Part shown: in pieces, positions 6,358 through 13,323 of the stretch
How the letters are laid out: the number at the start of each line of letters is the position of its first letter
Numbering within the stretch: position 1 is the stretch's first letter
DNA from: DAOTXL01 sp034434895
GTDB lineage: Bacteria; Chloroflexota; Anaerolineae; JAAYZQ01
DNA length: 23,536 bases
Direction: 5' to 3'
Assembly: GCA_034434895.1 (NCBI GenBank)
Contig: DAOTYI010000098.1
Coordinates: 1 to 23,536, forward strand
Notes under the pieces: model-generated
Database searches by the model: none
Told to the model about the DNA's origin: nothing
The model's input: only the letters and a program-made list of their open reading frames with translations
Program-made: the position numbers and the translations under genes

Positions 6358-7857
6358 TCAGGACCCTGATGCCGCTTCCAGGCCACGGCGCACCAGGGCC
6401 CGGATCAGCGGCAGCTCATGGGCCGACTCCTGGTCCATGGCCCTGGCCGCAGCCAGAGCCAGCCGGGCCAGCCATGGCTCCCCGGCCAGCAGCAACCACT
6501 CGCTCATGGCCGTCAACCGCCGGCCAAGCAGATGCCTGACCATCGGTTCGGAAAACAGCTCCCTGGCCAGCCGCCGGATCCACACCTCCCGGTCCCGGCC
6601 GGGATGGTGCCGGCCCTCCTCTGCTGCCTGGAGGAGGGCCGGGTTGTGGACCGTCCAGGTCAGGAAGGCGGGATGGCTCAACAGCCGGTCTGAAACGGCC
6701 ATCAGCCCTTCATCCGGCTCCTCCAGCTCCGGCAGAAGGGGCGGAGGGAGTGAGTCTGCGCCGCCAGACCCCCACAACCAGGGGCTGAGCAACCGCAGCG
6801 GCGCGGCGACCGGGATCTGAGTCTGGCGGTTGTGGGCCAGCGCTTCAAGCACCAGCCGCCGGCCCAGATCGAACGGGGCTTCCAGCATCAACAGTTCCCC
6901 CGAACCATCAGGCAGGAGGAGGTCATGCAGGGTTCCCAACGGCCGGGGTGGGGGCAACATCAGCGCCGGCACCCGGGCATGCCCGATGGCCTCGACGATC
7001 CCGGCCTGATCGGCCAGCAGCAGGTTCAGGAACCGCACCTGGGCCGTCCCCCGGCCGGGCTGGAGAAACCACACATTCTGCCGGCCCAGGCCATCCACCG
7101 GCCCAATGAGCGCCCGCCAGCCCGGATCGGGTGGGGGCAGTTCTTCGATTGCCACGCCGGCGAAGCGCAGCTTGCGCAGCGCCCGCCCGGCGGCGGGTTG
7201 CAGTTCCAGGTGGACGATGGGCCGCAGCGTTTGCAATGCCCACCCCGCCTCCGGTAGACGGAGGGTGCCCAGGGCCTGTAACGCTGCGGCGGCGATCTCG
7301 CCACGCACATCCTGGGCCATCATCCGCAACGGTTCGACAGCCCGGCCGGTGCCCATCCCTCGCAGCGTCCGGACTACGGCCAGCACCACATCCGGCTCCT
7401 GTCGATCCAACCCCCGGATATATTCGATCCACAGGGCCGGGTTGCCTTCCGCCTGGCTCAGCACCTCCTCCAGGGAACGGAGGGCCACCCCCTCCGGATC
7501 GCGCAGGCTGGTCAGCAGTTCCTCGTCGGGCGGCTGGCCCAGGAAACGCTCCAGGAGGGTCATGGCGGCCATCCGGCCCTGATCGGTCCGCTGCGGCTGA
7601 AGGATCGCCTGGCGCAGCGCCGCCACCACCTCCTGGCGGTTGAGCAGCGCCGCCACCGTGCCCATCGCCGTCAGCAGCCGGGCGTCGGCGCGGTCCAGAT
7701 TGCCCACGATGGCCGGGATGACCTGCGAGCCGAGGGCGGCGATCTGTTGCGCCTGCCGTCGAAACTGCCACTCCGAGTCGGCAGCCAGCATCTGGCGCAG
7801 GCCGGCCTCCACCTGTCGTCGGTCGCGCAGCGTGGTGATGATCTTTCCACGGGCCAT
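6358..7857 (-). CDS. HEAT-repeat-like protein of unknown function
   Basis: The 499-residue protein begins at an ATG 14 nt after the stop of def, so it is probably the second gene of that transcript. Residues about 1-230 consist of successive helical pairs such as IAALGSQVIPAIVGNLDRADARLL, then LRSLEEVLSQ and AAALQALGTLRLPEAGWAL; this Ala/Leu-rich periodicity is typical of HEAT or Armadillo-like scaffolds. The second half (about 260-499) holds a more mixed domain with ALIGPVDGLGRQNVWFLQP and FLTWTVHNPALLQAAEEG that I do not recognise. There is no signal peptide, membrane segment or obvious catalytic motif, so a cytoplasmic protein-interaction role is likely. The function is unknown. Confidence 0.8.
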   Translation of the reverse strand: MARGKIITTLRDRRQVEAGLRQMLAADSEWQFRRQAQQIAALGSQVIPAIVGNLDRADARLLTAMGTVAALLNRQEVVAALRQAILQPQRTDQGRMAAMTLLERFLGQPPDEELLTSLRDPEGVALRSLEEVLSQAEGNPALWIEYIRGLDRQEPDVVLAVVRTLRGMGTGRAVEPLRMMAQDVRGEIAAAALQALGTLRLPEAGWALQTLRPIVHLELQPAAGRALRKLRFAGVAIEELPPPDPGWRALIGPVDGLGRQNVWFLQPGRGTAQVRFLNLLLADQAGIVEAIGHARVPALMLPPPRPLGTLHDLLLPDGSGELLMLEAPFDLGRRLVLEALAHNRQTQIPVAAPLRLLSPWLWGSGGADSLPPPLLPELEEPDEGLMAVSDRLLSHPAFLTWTVHNPALLQAAEEGRHHPGRDREVWIRRLARELFSEPMVRHLLGRRLTAMSEWLLLAGEPWLARLALAAARAMDQESAHELPLIRALVRRGLEAASGS

Positions 7858-7871
7858 GATCGCACCAGGTC

Positions 7872-8420
7872 TCAGGCGATGGCCGCCTCTCGCTCAGCGG
7901 CCTCTTCCTGACCAACCTCTACCGGCCTGAAGGTGGTCGGATCGGTCAGGCGATCGGTGTAGAGGATTCCGTCCAGATGGTCAATCTCGTGCTGAAAGAC
8001 GCGGGCCAGATACCCTTCCACCTTGTAACGCACCGGGCGACCCCGCTCATCCACCCCCTTGACCGTCAACTTTTCGGCACGGGCCACCTGGCCCACGTAG
8101 CCGGGGATGGACAGACAGCCCTCATAGCCGACCTGTTCCCCAAAATTTTTGACAACTTCGGGATTGAACAGGATATAGGTCTCGCGGGGCAGGTTTTTCT
8201 CCCTGTCTTCGGGCAGTTCGGCGACAAAGAAGCGCTGCAGCACGCCCACCTGGGGCGCGGCCAGGCCGACGCCGTTGGCCTGGCGCATCACCTCCAGCAT
8301 CCGCCGGGCCAGCGCGACCAGTTTGGGTGTCACCTGGGGCACCCGCTTTGATTTGCTGCGCAGCACCTTGAGGTGCTGCGGGTTGTTTACGGTCAGAATT
8401 TTCAGCTCAGAGTCAGACAT
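7872..8420 (-). CDS. def: Peptide deformylase
   Basis: The 182-residue protein carries all three deformylase motifs: GVGLAAPQVG (motif 1), EGCLSIPG (motif 2, with the metal-binding Cys) and QHEIDHLDG (motif 3, with the HExxH metal site). It removes the formyl group from the N-terminal methionine of new proteins. The frame is open far upstream, but ATG 8420 (MSDSELKIL) is chosen because an excellent promoter lies at 8467-8495, close to which the transcript must start. An ATG at 8468 overlaps the -10 box and cannot be used from this promoter. The leader contains a 9-bp stem-loop at 8435-8462. The C-terminus has an extra acidic/Ala-rich tail (EVGQEEAAEREAAIA). The HEAT-repeat gene follows 14 nt downstream. 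Confidence 0.95.
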   Translation of the reverse strand: MSDSELKILTVNNPQHLKVLRSKSKRVPQVTPKLVALARRMLEVMRQANGVGLAAPQVGVLQRFFVAELPEDREKNLPRETYILFNPEVVKNFGEQVGYEGCLSIPGYVGQVARAEKLTVKGVDERGRPVRYKVEGYLARVFQHEIDHLDGILYTDRLTDPTTFRPVEVGQEEAAEREAAIA

Positions 8421-8434
8421 GGTCTGGTTTCCAG

Positions 8435-8462
8435 GTGGCCGGCGCTTTTGAGTGCCAGCCAC
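8435..8462 (-). other. Stem-loop in the def mRNA leader
   Basis: Read on the minus strand, GTGGCTGGC (8462-8454) and GCCGGCCAC (8443-8435) form a 9-bp stem with one G-U pair and a 10-nt loop. It sits between the promoter and the start codon, 14 nt from the ATG, where it could affect translation or mRNA stability. The structure is clear; regulation is a guess. Confidence 0.45.
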
Positions 8463-8466
8463 TTTC

Positions 8467-8495
8467 ATTGTATCATCAGGCCTGCCCCTTGTCAA
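8467..8495 (-). promoter_or_regulatory. Sigma70-type promoter of def
   Basis: On the minus strand, TTGACA (8495-8490) is followed after exactly 17 bp by TACAAT (8472-8467): a perfect -35 and a 5/6 match to the -10. It overlaps the last codon of the upstream femX-like gene (stop at 8492-8494), so def can be transcribed independently of the femX pair. Confidence 0.8.
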
Positions 8496-9604
8496 GCCGA
8501 TCGGGTAGCCGACGGCATTGCCCTCGGCCACCCGGCCATCGGCAGCCCGATGATGCGCAGCCAGCCCAGGTAGCGGGGGAGAACCTCCCCATACAACCGG
8601 TATCCCCACCGACTGACCGGAAAGTCCCAGGCCCCCAGGCCGCGCACCAACTGCCCCCCCAACCCCAGCTTGAAGCGCACCACCCCCCACATCGGGTCCG
8701 ACTCGACCAGGGTGTCGGGCGCGCCCCACAGGTCATAGAGGGTGCAGCCGGCGGCCCGGGCGCAGCGGATCGCCTCCCACTGGAGCAGATAGTTGGGCAT
8801 CCGCTCCCGGTGGCGGTCGGACGATGCGCCGTACATGTACCAGGCTGTCGGCCCAAAGAGGAACAGGATCAGCCCGGCCACCACCTCGCCAGCCACTTCA
8901 GCCAGGAGGAGCCGGGCATGCCCTGCTTCCAGGAAGCTGCCCCAGGCATCACGGTAATAGTCGGCCGGCCGGATGGGAAAGCCGTCGCGTCGCGCCGTTT
9001 CGGCATAGAGCCGGTAGAAAATATCTAAATCGGCAGGGGTGCCCAGGCGGACCTGCACCCCATGCCGCATCGCCAGCCGGATGTTGTAGCGAGTTTTCTG
9101 CTTCATCGCCGCCAGGAGATCCTCCTCCGGGCGGGTCAGGTCCAGGAGCAGGGTGTTGCGGAACTGGACCTGTTCGCCGGAAAAGCGCCAACGGCGTCGG
9201 GTCAGCAGGCGGGCAATCTGTGGGGCGTTGGTCGGTCGAGGGCAAAAGCCGGGGGCGCCGTCCGGGTCATAGAGGTCGGGATCGATCTTGAGGAACAGCG
9301 CCCGCCGCTGCCGAGCCAGATGTTCCAGGCTGGCCAGGAGGCGGTCAGCCAGGCCGGTGTCGTTCCAATCCAGGGCCGGCCCTTTGGGCACATAGAGGAC
9401 CGACACCGGCAGTCGGGGCAAGCGGCGTTCCAACACCGAGGCGGCGGCAACCGTCCGACCCTCTTCCCGGAAGAGCAGGCGCCTGGCCCTCCAGCCATGG
9501 CGCGACTTGAATTCGCCCCAGGCCCAGCTTTGCAGGATATGGGGGTTGGGCAGGGCCAGCAGGGCGCGGTCCCAGACCAGGGCGTCATCAATTTCAAGGT
9601 TCAT
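8492..9604 (-). CDS. FemX/FemABX-like peptidoglycan aminoacyl-tRNA transferase (second of a tandem pair)
   Basis: The 370-residue protein has the family layout of two GNAT-like domains. Visible conserved blocks are HILQSWAWGEFKSRHGW, SVLYVPKGPALDW, KQKTRYNIRLAMRHGV, FYRLYAETARRDGF, LLLAEVAGEVVAGL, AWYMYGASSDRHRERMPNYL, LYDLWGAPD and VVRFKLGLGGQLVR. FemX-type enzymes transfer an amino acid from aminoacyl-tRNA onto the lipid II stem peptide at the cytoplasmic face of the membrane, building the interpeptide bridge. The start ATG 9604 overlaps the stop of the paralogue in TGATG, showing translational coupling; an in-frame ATG at 9631 is possible but lies in the upstream gene. The antiparallel coiled-coil arm of staphylococcal FemA is absent. 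The transferred amino acid cannot be read from sequence. Confidence 0.9.
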   Translation of the reverse strand: MNLEIDDALVWDRALLALPNPHILQSWAWGEFKSRHGWRARRLLFREEGRTVAAASVLERRLPRLPVSVLYVPKGPALDWNDTGLADRLLASLEHLARQRRALFLKIDPDLYDPDGAPGFCPRPTNAPQIARLLTRRRWRFSGEQVQFRNTLLLDLTRPEEDLLAAMKQKTRYNIRLAMRHGVQVRLGTPADLDIFYRLYAETARRDGFPIRPADYYRDAWGSFLEAGHARLLLAEVAGEVVAGLILFLFGPTAWYMYGASSDRHRERMPNYLLQWEAIRCARAAGCTLYDLWGAPDTLVESDPMWGVVRFKLGLGGQLVRGLGAWDFPVSRWGYRLYGEVLPRYLGWLRIIGLPMAGWPRAMPSATRSA

Positions 9605-10677
9605 CAGGTCGTTTGACCCTGTTTCAGCCATTTGACCGCCAGTGTGTAAAGCCGGTAACGCAGTGGGGCATAGACCAGGTCCCAGGCACCGATGGTCCGC
9701 ACCAACCGCCCGCCAAAGCCCCGTTTGAAGCGATAGACGCCCCACAACCCATCGCGACGGGTGGGAAAGCCGGCCTCCAGAACTGCCTCCTCTTCATCGG
9801 GCACACCCCACAGGTCATAGAAGCGATAGCCCTGCCCCCTGGCCCACAGCATCGCCTCCCATTGGAGCAGGTAGGCAGGCATCAGGTGCCGCCCCTCATC
9901 CGCCGACGCGCCATACAGGTAGATGGCCGTGTCGCCAAAGGCACAGGCGACCAGCCCGGCCAGCAGTTGCCCTTCCCGCTCCGCCAGGAGCAGCCGCCCC
10001 TGACCTGCGGGCACAAACAGGCGATACGCTGTGGCATAATAATCCTGGCTGTGGATGGCAAAGCGGTCCCGTGCAGCGGTGATCTGCATGAGACGATAAA
10101 AAGACGGCAGATCGGCTTCGTCGCCGGGGCGGACGGTAACCCCTTTGCGCGCTGCCAGGCGGATGTTGTAGCGCGTCTTGGGCTTCATGCGCGCCAGCAG
10201 CTCCTCCGGGTCGGCCTCCAGGTCCACCAGCAGGGTGCGGCGCGGCTGGATGGTCTGGGGGCTGGGGCGGAATCCCAGCGCCCGCAGCCGGTTGGCCAGC
10301 GCCGGGTCCTCTTCCCGGTTCGGCTCCACCTTCAGGCAGATGGCCCGTTGCCGGCGTGCCAGAGGGCGGATCGCCTCCAGCAATGCCTGCCAGGCCCCTT
10401 CATCCAGGCTGCCCACCGGCCCCCTGGGCACATAGGCGATACTGCCCAGGCCAGCCGGCAGGGAGCGAAAGAGCACCTGAGCCCCCGCCCCGGCTGCTGC
10501 CAGCCGATGGACGCGCCAGCCAAACCGGGCTTTGAGCTCGCCCCAGGCCCGGCTTTGCAGCAGGTGTCCGCCGGGTGCGGCAGCGACAAACTCATCCCAT
10601 TCCCCATTCCGCATTCCGCATTCCCCATTCCGCATTCCCCATTCCCCATTCCGCATTCCCCATTCCGCATTCCCCAT
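9604..10677 (-). CDS. FemX/FemABX-like peptidoglycan aminoacyl-tRNA transferase (first of a tandem pair)
   Basis: This is a paralogue of the next gene, about 350 residues, with the same blocks: HLLQSRAWGELKARFGW, SIAYVPRGPVG, KPKTRYNIRLAARKGV, FYRLMQITAARDRF, IYLYGASADEGRHLMPAYL, FYDLWGVPD, LWGVYRFKRGFGGRLVR. The likely role is addition of a bridge amino acid to lipid II. Its 5' end is unusual. The conserved core begins at WDEF, immediately after a heptanucleotide array that supplies in-frame ATGs at 10677, 10656, 10635 and 10614. The ATG at 10698 overlaps the -10 box and is excluded if that promoter is used. I give 10677 as the first usable start, but any of the four may serve; the N-terminus would then be one to four copies of a 7-residue unit beginning MGN or MRN. 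Confidence 0.85.
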   Translation of the reverse strand: MGNAEWGMRNGEWGMRNGECGMRNGEWDEFVAAAPGGHLLQSRAWGELKARFGWRVHRLAAAGAGAQVLFRSLPAGLGSIAYVPRGPVGSLDEGAWQALLEAIRPLARRQRAICLKVEPNREEDPALANRLRALGFRPSPQTIQPRRTLLVDLEADPEELLARMKPKTRYNIRLAARKGVTVRPGDEADLPSFYRLMQITAARDRFAIHSQDYYATAYRLFVPAGQGRLLLAEREGQLLAGLVACAFGDTAIYLYGASADEGRHLMPAYLLQWEAMLWARGQGYRFYDLWGVPDEEEAVLEAGFPTRRDGLWGVYRFKRGFGGRLVRTIGAWDLVYAPLRYRLYTLAVKWLKQGQTT

Positions 10678-10695
10678 TCCGCATTCCCCATTCCC
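10598..10695. repeat. Heptanucleotide tandem array, 14 copies of CATTCC[C/G]
   Basis: Fourteen consecutive 7-mers with no interruption. The seventh base alternates irregularly: C G G C G C C G C G C G C C from left to right. On the minus strand the unit reads [G/C]GGAATG, so each copy offers both a purine-rich GGA and an ATG. Because 7 is not a multiple of 3, ATGs occur in every frame every 21 nt. The array covers the start region of the first femX-like gene and begins right at its -10 box. It resembles the short tandemly repeated heptamers known from cyanobacteria. Confidence 0.95.
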
Positions 10696-10696
10696 C

Positions 10697-10705
10697 ATTA
10701 TATCA
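10697..10705 (-). promoter_or_regulatory. Extended -10 promoter of the femX pair
   Basis: On the minus strand TGATATAAT (10705-10697) is a perfect extended -10 element. The -35 region (TTCCCT at 17 bp spacing) is weak, which extended -10 promoters tolerate. Transcription would begin near 10690, inside the first heptamers of the array, giving a transcript whose 5' end is the repeat itself. Confidence 0.6.
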
Positions 10706-10765
10706 CGAGCGGCCCGGCCAGGGAAAAACACTCCCCCACCTGGTAAACTCACCCCCACCTCGAAC

Positions 10766-10794
10766 TTGCCCTTTTGGAGGAGTTGTGGCATAAT
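10766..10794 (+). promoter_or_regulatory. Candidate promoter of the nuo operon
   Basis: TTGCCC (10766-10771) and CATAAT (10789-10794) are separated by 17 bp. The match is moderate. If used, transcription starts near 10801 and the first usable nuoA start is TTG 10832 or GTG 10826. The same bases also contain GGAGGAG (10776-10782), a good ribosome site for ATG 10793, so this reading competes with that start. Confidence 0.3.
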
Positions 10795-11188
10795 GGCGCT
10801 CGCTTTGCAACCTGTTAAAGGGGGTGTGACATTGCTGTCAGACTATAACTTTATCGGGGTCTTTGTGGTCGTCGCCATTCTCTTTCCCTTCGTCGCCCTG
10901 GGGATAGCCTGGTTGCTCCGTCCCAAGAAGCCAAACCCGGTCAAAGCGAGCACCTATGAATGCGGCCTCGAGACCATCGGCGAGACGTGGGTGCGGTTCC
11001 GTGCCCAAGATTACATCTACGCCCTGGTCTTTGTCGTTTTCGACATCGAGGCCGTTTTTCTTTTCCCCTGGGCGATGGCCTATGACCAATTGGGCCTGTG
11101 GGCGCTGGCCGAAGCGGTCCTCTTTCTGGGCATCCTGATCGTGGGTCTGGTCTACGCCTGGCGCAAGGGGGCGTTGCGCTGGCAATAA
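10793..11188 (+). CDS. nuoA: NADH-quinone oxidoreductase subunit A
   Basis: NuoA is a three-helix membrane subunit next to the quinone site of complex I. The sequence shows the first helix (YNFIGVFVVVAILFPFVALGIAWLL), the loop RPKKPNPVKASTYECG with the conserved Cys, then FRAQDYIYALVFVVFDIEAVFLFPWA (conserved acidic residues in helix 2) and a third helix. Two starts are possible. ATG 10793 has GGAGGAG 10 nt upstream and gives 131 residues. TTG 10832 has AAAGGGGG 7 nt upstream and gives 118 residues (MLSDYNFIG), the usual family length. I list the ATG but consider the TTG equally likely. nuoB, C and D, which normally follow, are absent; nuoH is next after a heptamer hairpin. Confidence 0.93.
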   Translation: MALALQPVKGGVTLLSDYNFIGVFVVVAILFPFVALGIAWLLRPKKPNPVKASTYECGLETIGETWVRFRAQDYIYALVFVVFDIEAVFLFPWAMAYDQLGLWALAEAVLFLGILIVGLVYAWRKGALRWQ

Positions 11189-11190
11189 CC

Positions 11191-11248
11191 AATATCGAAT
11201 ATCTAATATCCTATAACGGCGGATATTGGATATTGGATATTGGATATT
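11191..11248. repeat. Inverted heptamer array forming a hairpin between nuoA and nuoH
   Basis: Three AATATCN heptamers (11191-11211) face four GGATATT heptamers (11221-11248) across a 9-nt spacer. The arms pair over 21 bp with one mismatch and one G-U pair, giving an A/T-rich hairpin just before the nuoH ribosome site (AGGAG about 19 nt before the ATG region). It contrasts with the high-GC surroundings. No T-run follows, so read-through is expected. Confidence 0.85.
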
Positions 11249-11266
11249 AGATACCAGGAGAAGCGT

Positions 11267-12463
11267 ATGGACATTCTCAATTTCTGGGTCGAATTGGGGC
11301 GGGTCGTGGGCGAGTGGATGGCCAGTTGGGGCCTGCCTCCGTGGGCGGTGAATCTGATCGCCGATTTTATCGGGGTGCTGATCCTGGTCGTTTTTGGGGT
11401 GATGGCCGTCATTATCTTTACCCCCATGGAACGGAAGGTGATCGCCCGGATGCAAGACCGGCCCGGCCCGAACCGGGTGTGGCCCTATGGCCTGCTCCAG
11501 GCGTTGGCCGACGCCATCAAGATGCTGACCAAGGAAGACATCATCCCCAGCAAGGCCGACCGGGCGCTGCACATGCTGGCCCCCATCCTGGTGGTCATCC
11601 CCGCCCTGCTGATCTATGCCGTCCTGCCCTGGGGCCCCCGGCTGATCGGCCAGGACCTGAATGTGGGGGTCCTGTACGTTGTCGCCATCGGTGCCATCCA
11701 CATCCTGGCCGTTGTGATCGCCGGCTGGGGTTCGGACAACAAATATGCCCTGCTGAGCGCCTTCCGCACGGTCAACCAGTTGCTGGCCTACGAGGTGCCG
11801 ATGGTGTTGTCAATCCTGGCCGTGGTCCTGCTGGCCAGGACCATGTCCACGCAGGGGATCGTGGAAGCGCAGAGCGTGCCCTACCTGATCGTCACCCCCA
11901 TTGCCGGGCTGATCTACCTGGTGTGCGCCATGGCCGAGGCCAACCGGTCGCCGGTGGACCTGCTGGAGGCGGATTCGGAGATGGTGGCCGGCTACATGGT
12001 CGAATACAGCGGCATGAAATTCGCCATGTTCTTTATCGCCGAGTATGTCAACATGTTTGCCGTTGCCATCCTCGTCTCTACCCTCTTTCTGGGGGGATGG
12101 AAGTTTTTCGGCCTGGAAGATGTGGCCCCGGTGCTGGCCCCGCTGATCGTCTTTGGCAAGTCGGTGCTGGTGATCTTTTGCATGCTCTGGTTCCGGGCGA
12201 CTTTTCCGCGCCTGCGCTTTGACCACCTGGTCGGCTTTTCCTGGAAATTTCTGGTGCCCCTCAGCCTGATCAACCTGCTGCTGGTTGCCCTGGTGGTCAA
12301 GATCCCGGTGGCCGACTCCAGGCTGGCGCCGTGGGTCCAGGGGGGCGCGATGCTGCTGGCCAGTCTGGTCGTGATGGCCGCGACCGCCCTCCTCCTCAAC
12401 CGCGCTGCTCGCCGCCTCAAAGACGCCCCGGCCCTGAAACGGATCGTGGCGGTGGAAAGGTAG
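11267..12463 (+). CDS. nuoH: NADH-quinone oxidoreductase subunit H
   Basis: NuoH is the membrane subunit that forms much of the quinone chamber and links the peripheral and membrane arms. The 398-residue protein shows the family signatures: PMERKVIARMQDRPGPNRV (53-71), LLQALADAIKMLTKED (76-91) and the acidic loop AEANRSPVDLLEADSEMVAGY (223-243) followed by EYSGMKFAMFFIAEY. It has about eight membrane helices and is longer than the E. coli protein, with an extra C-terminal helix and a basic tail. ATG 11267 is chosen because AGGAGAAG precedes it; an in-frame start at 11240 lies inside the heptamer hairpin. nuoJ follows 7 nt after the stop. Confidence 0.96.
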   Translation: MDILNFWVELGRVVGEWMASWGLPPWAVNLIADFIGVLILVVFGVMAVIIFTPMERKVIARMQDRPGPNRVWPYGLLQALADAIKMLTKEDIIPSKADRALHMLAPILVVIPALLIYAVLPWGPRLIGQDLNVGVLYVVAIGAIHILAVVIAGWGSDNKYALLSAFRTVNQLLAYEVPMVLSILAVVLLARTMSTQGIVEAQSVPYLIVTPIAGLIYLVCAMAEANRSPVDLLEADSEMVAGYMVEYSGMKFAMFFIAEYVNMFAVAILVSTLFLGGWKFFGLEDVAPVLAPLIVFGKSVLVIFCMLWFRATFPRLRFDHLVGFSWKFLVPLSLINLLLVALVVKIPVADSRLAPWVQGGAMLLASLVVMAATALLLNRAARRLKDAPALKRIVAVER

Positions 12464-12470
12464 GTAGCCT

Positions 12471-12974
12471 ATGACCCTCTCGGTCTCGCACGTGATCTTT
12501 GTCGTTCTCAGCGCCACCGCTCTGGTCGGTGCCTTGGGTGTCGTCCTGAGCCGCAACCTCTTCCGCGCCGCACTCTTTCTGGTGCTCTCCTTCGTCGGCG
12601 TGGCCGGCCTGTACATCCTGCTGGAAGTGGAGATCCTGGCGATGATCCAGCTATTGATCTATGTAGGAGCCATCGCCATCCTGATCATCTTTGTCATCAT
12701 GGTCTCCCGGCAGCTCATGTCGCCCCAGTACCGGGCCTGGAACCAGCAGCGGCCTGGCGGAGCGGTGGTGGCCGTGGTGCTGTTTGCCGTTCTGGCCTTT
12801 GTGCTCCTGTCGGTCACCTGGCCCACTGCTGAAGCAGCAGTGCCCCAGGACGCCATCGCCCGGTTGGGTCGGGCCCTGGTCGCGCCTGACCAGTTCGTCC
12901 TGCCCTTCGAGGTGGCTTCGGTGCTGCTGCTGGTGGCGTTGGTCGGGGCGGTGGTCATCGCCCGGGAAAAGTGA
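12471..12974 (+). CDS. nuoJ: NADH-quinone oxidoreductase subunit J
   Basis: NuoJ is a five-helix membrane subunit, involved in the conformational coupling of the central hydrophilic axis. The 167-residue sequence has the typical N-terminal helices (VIFVVLSATALVGALGVVLSRNLFRAALFLVLSF), the conserved VGVAGLYILLEVEILAMIQLLIYVGAIAILIIFVIM region that contains the pi-bulge helix, and a final helix VASVLLLVALVGAVVIAREK. GGTAGCCT before the ATG is a weak ribosome site; close spacing to nuoH suggests coupling. nuoI, which usually precedes nuoJ, is missing. Confidence 0.95.
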   Translation: MTLSVSHVIFVVLSATALVGALGVVLSRNLFRAALFLVLSFVGVAGLYILLEVEILAMIQLLIYVGAIAILIIFVIMVSRQLMSPQYRAWNQQRPGGAVVAVVLFAVLAFVLLSVTWPTAEAAVPQDAIARLGRALVAPDQFVLPFEVASVLLLVALVGAVVIAREK

Positions 12975-12990
12975 GCAAGGAGGAACGCCC

Positions 12991-13308
12991 ATGCAAGTCC
13001 CGTTGTCCTGGTATCTGATCGTCGCCGCTGCACTATTCTGCATCGGACTGTACGGCGTACTCTCCCGGCGCAACGCCATTGCCATCCTGATGGGGGTGGA
13101 GCTGATGCTCAACGCCGTGAATGTGAACCTGCTGGCCTTCTGGCGGTATGGCGAGGTGGCGCGGGGCACGCTGGCCGGCCAGGTGTTTGCCATCATTGTC
13201 ATCACTGTGGCCGCCGCTGAAGCAGCCGTGGGCCTGGCGCTGGTCATCGCCGTTTACCGCGCCCGCCGCACGGTGGATGTCGAAGAAGTAGAGCTGATGA
13301 AATTGTAG
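12991..13308 (+). CDS. nuoK: NADH-quinone oxidoreductase subunit K
   Basis: NuoK is a three-helix subunit related to MrpC. The 105-residue sequence contains both conserved proton-channel glutamates: Glu37 in LMGVELMLNAVNVNLLAF and Glu77 in VAAAEAAVGLALVI. The start ATG follows AAGGAGG. The frame stays open upstream through nuoJ in another phase, but the family begins at MQVPLSWYL. Confidence 0.96.
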   Translation: MQVPLSWYLIVAAALFCIGLYGVLSRRNAIAILMGVELMLNAVNVNLLAFWRYGEVARGTLAGQVFAIIVITVAAAEAAVGLALVIAVYRARRTVDVEEVELMKL

Positions 13309-13323
13309 AGGAGCGAAGAGCCG

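Noticed and set aside
8421..8729. Upstream extension of def by about 100 residues
   Set aside because: The extension lies in the reverse-phase shadow of femX and contains the def promoter; the deformylase family begins near MSDSELKIL.
10598..10695. Tandem array considered as a CRISPR
   Set aside because: The units are 7 nt with no spacers, so this is a simple heptamer tandem repeat.
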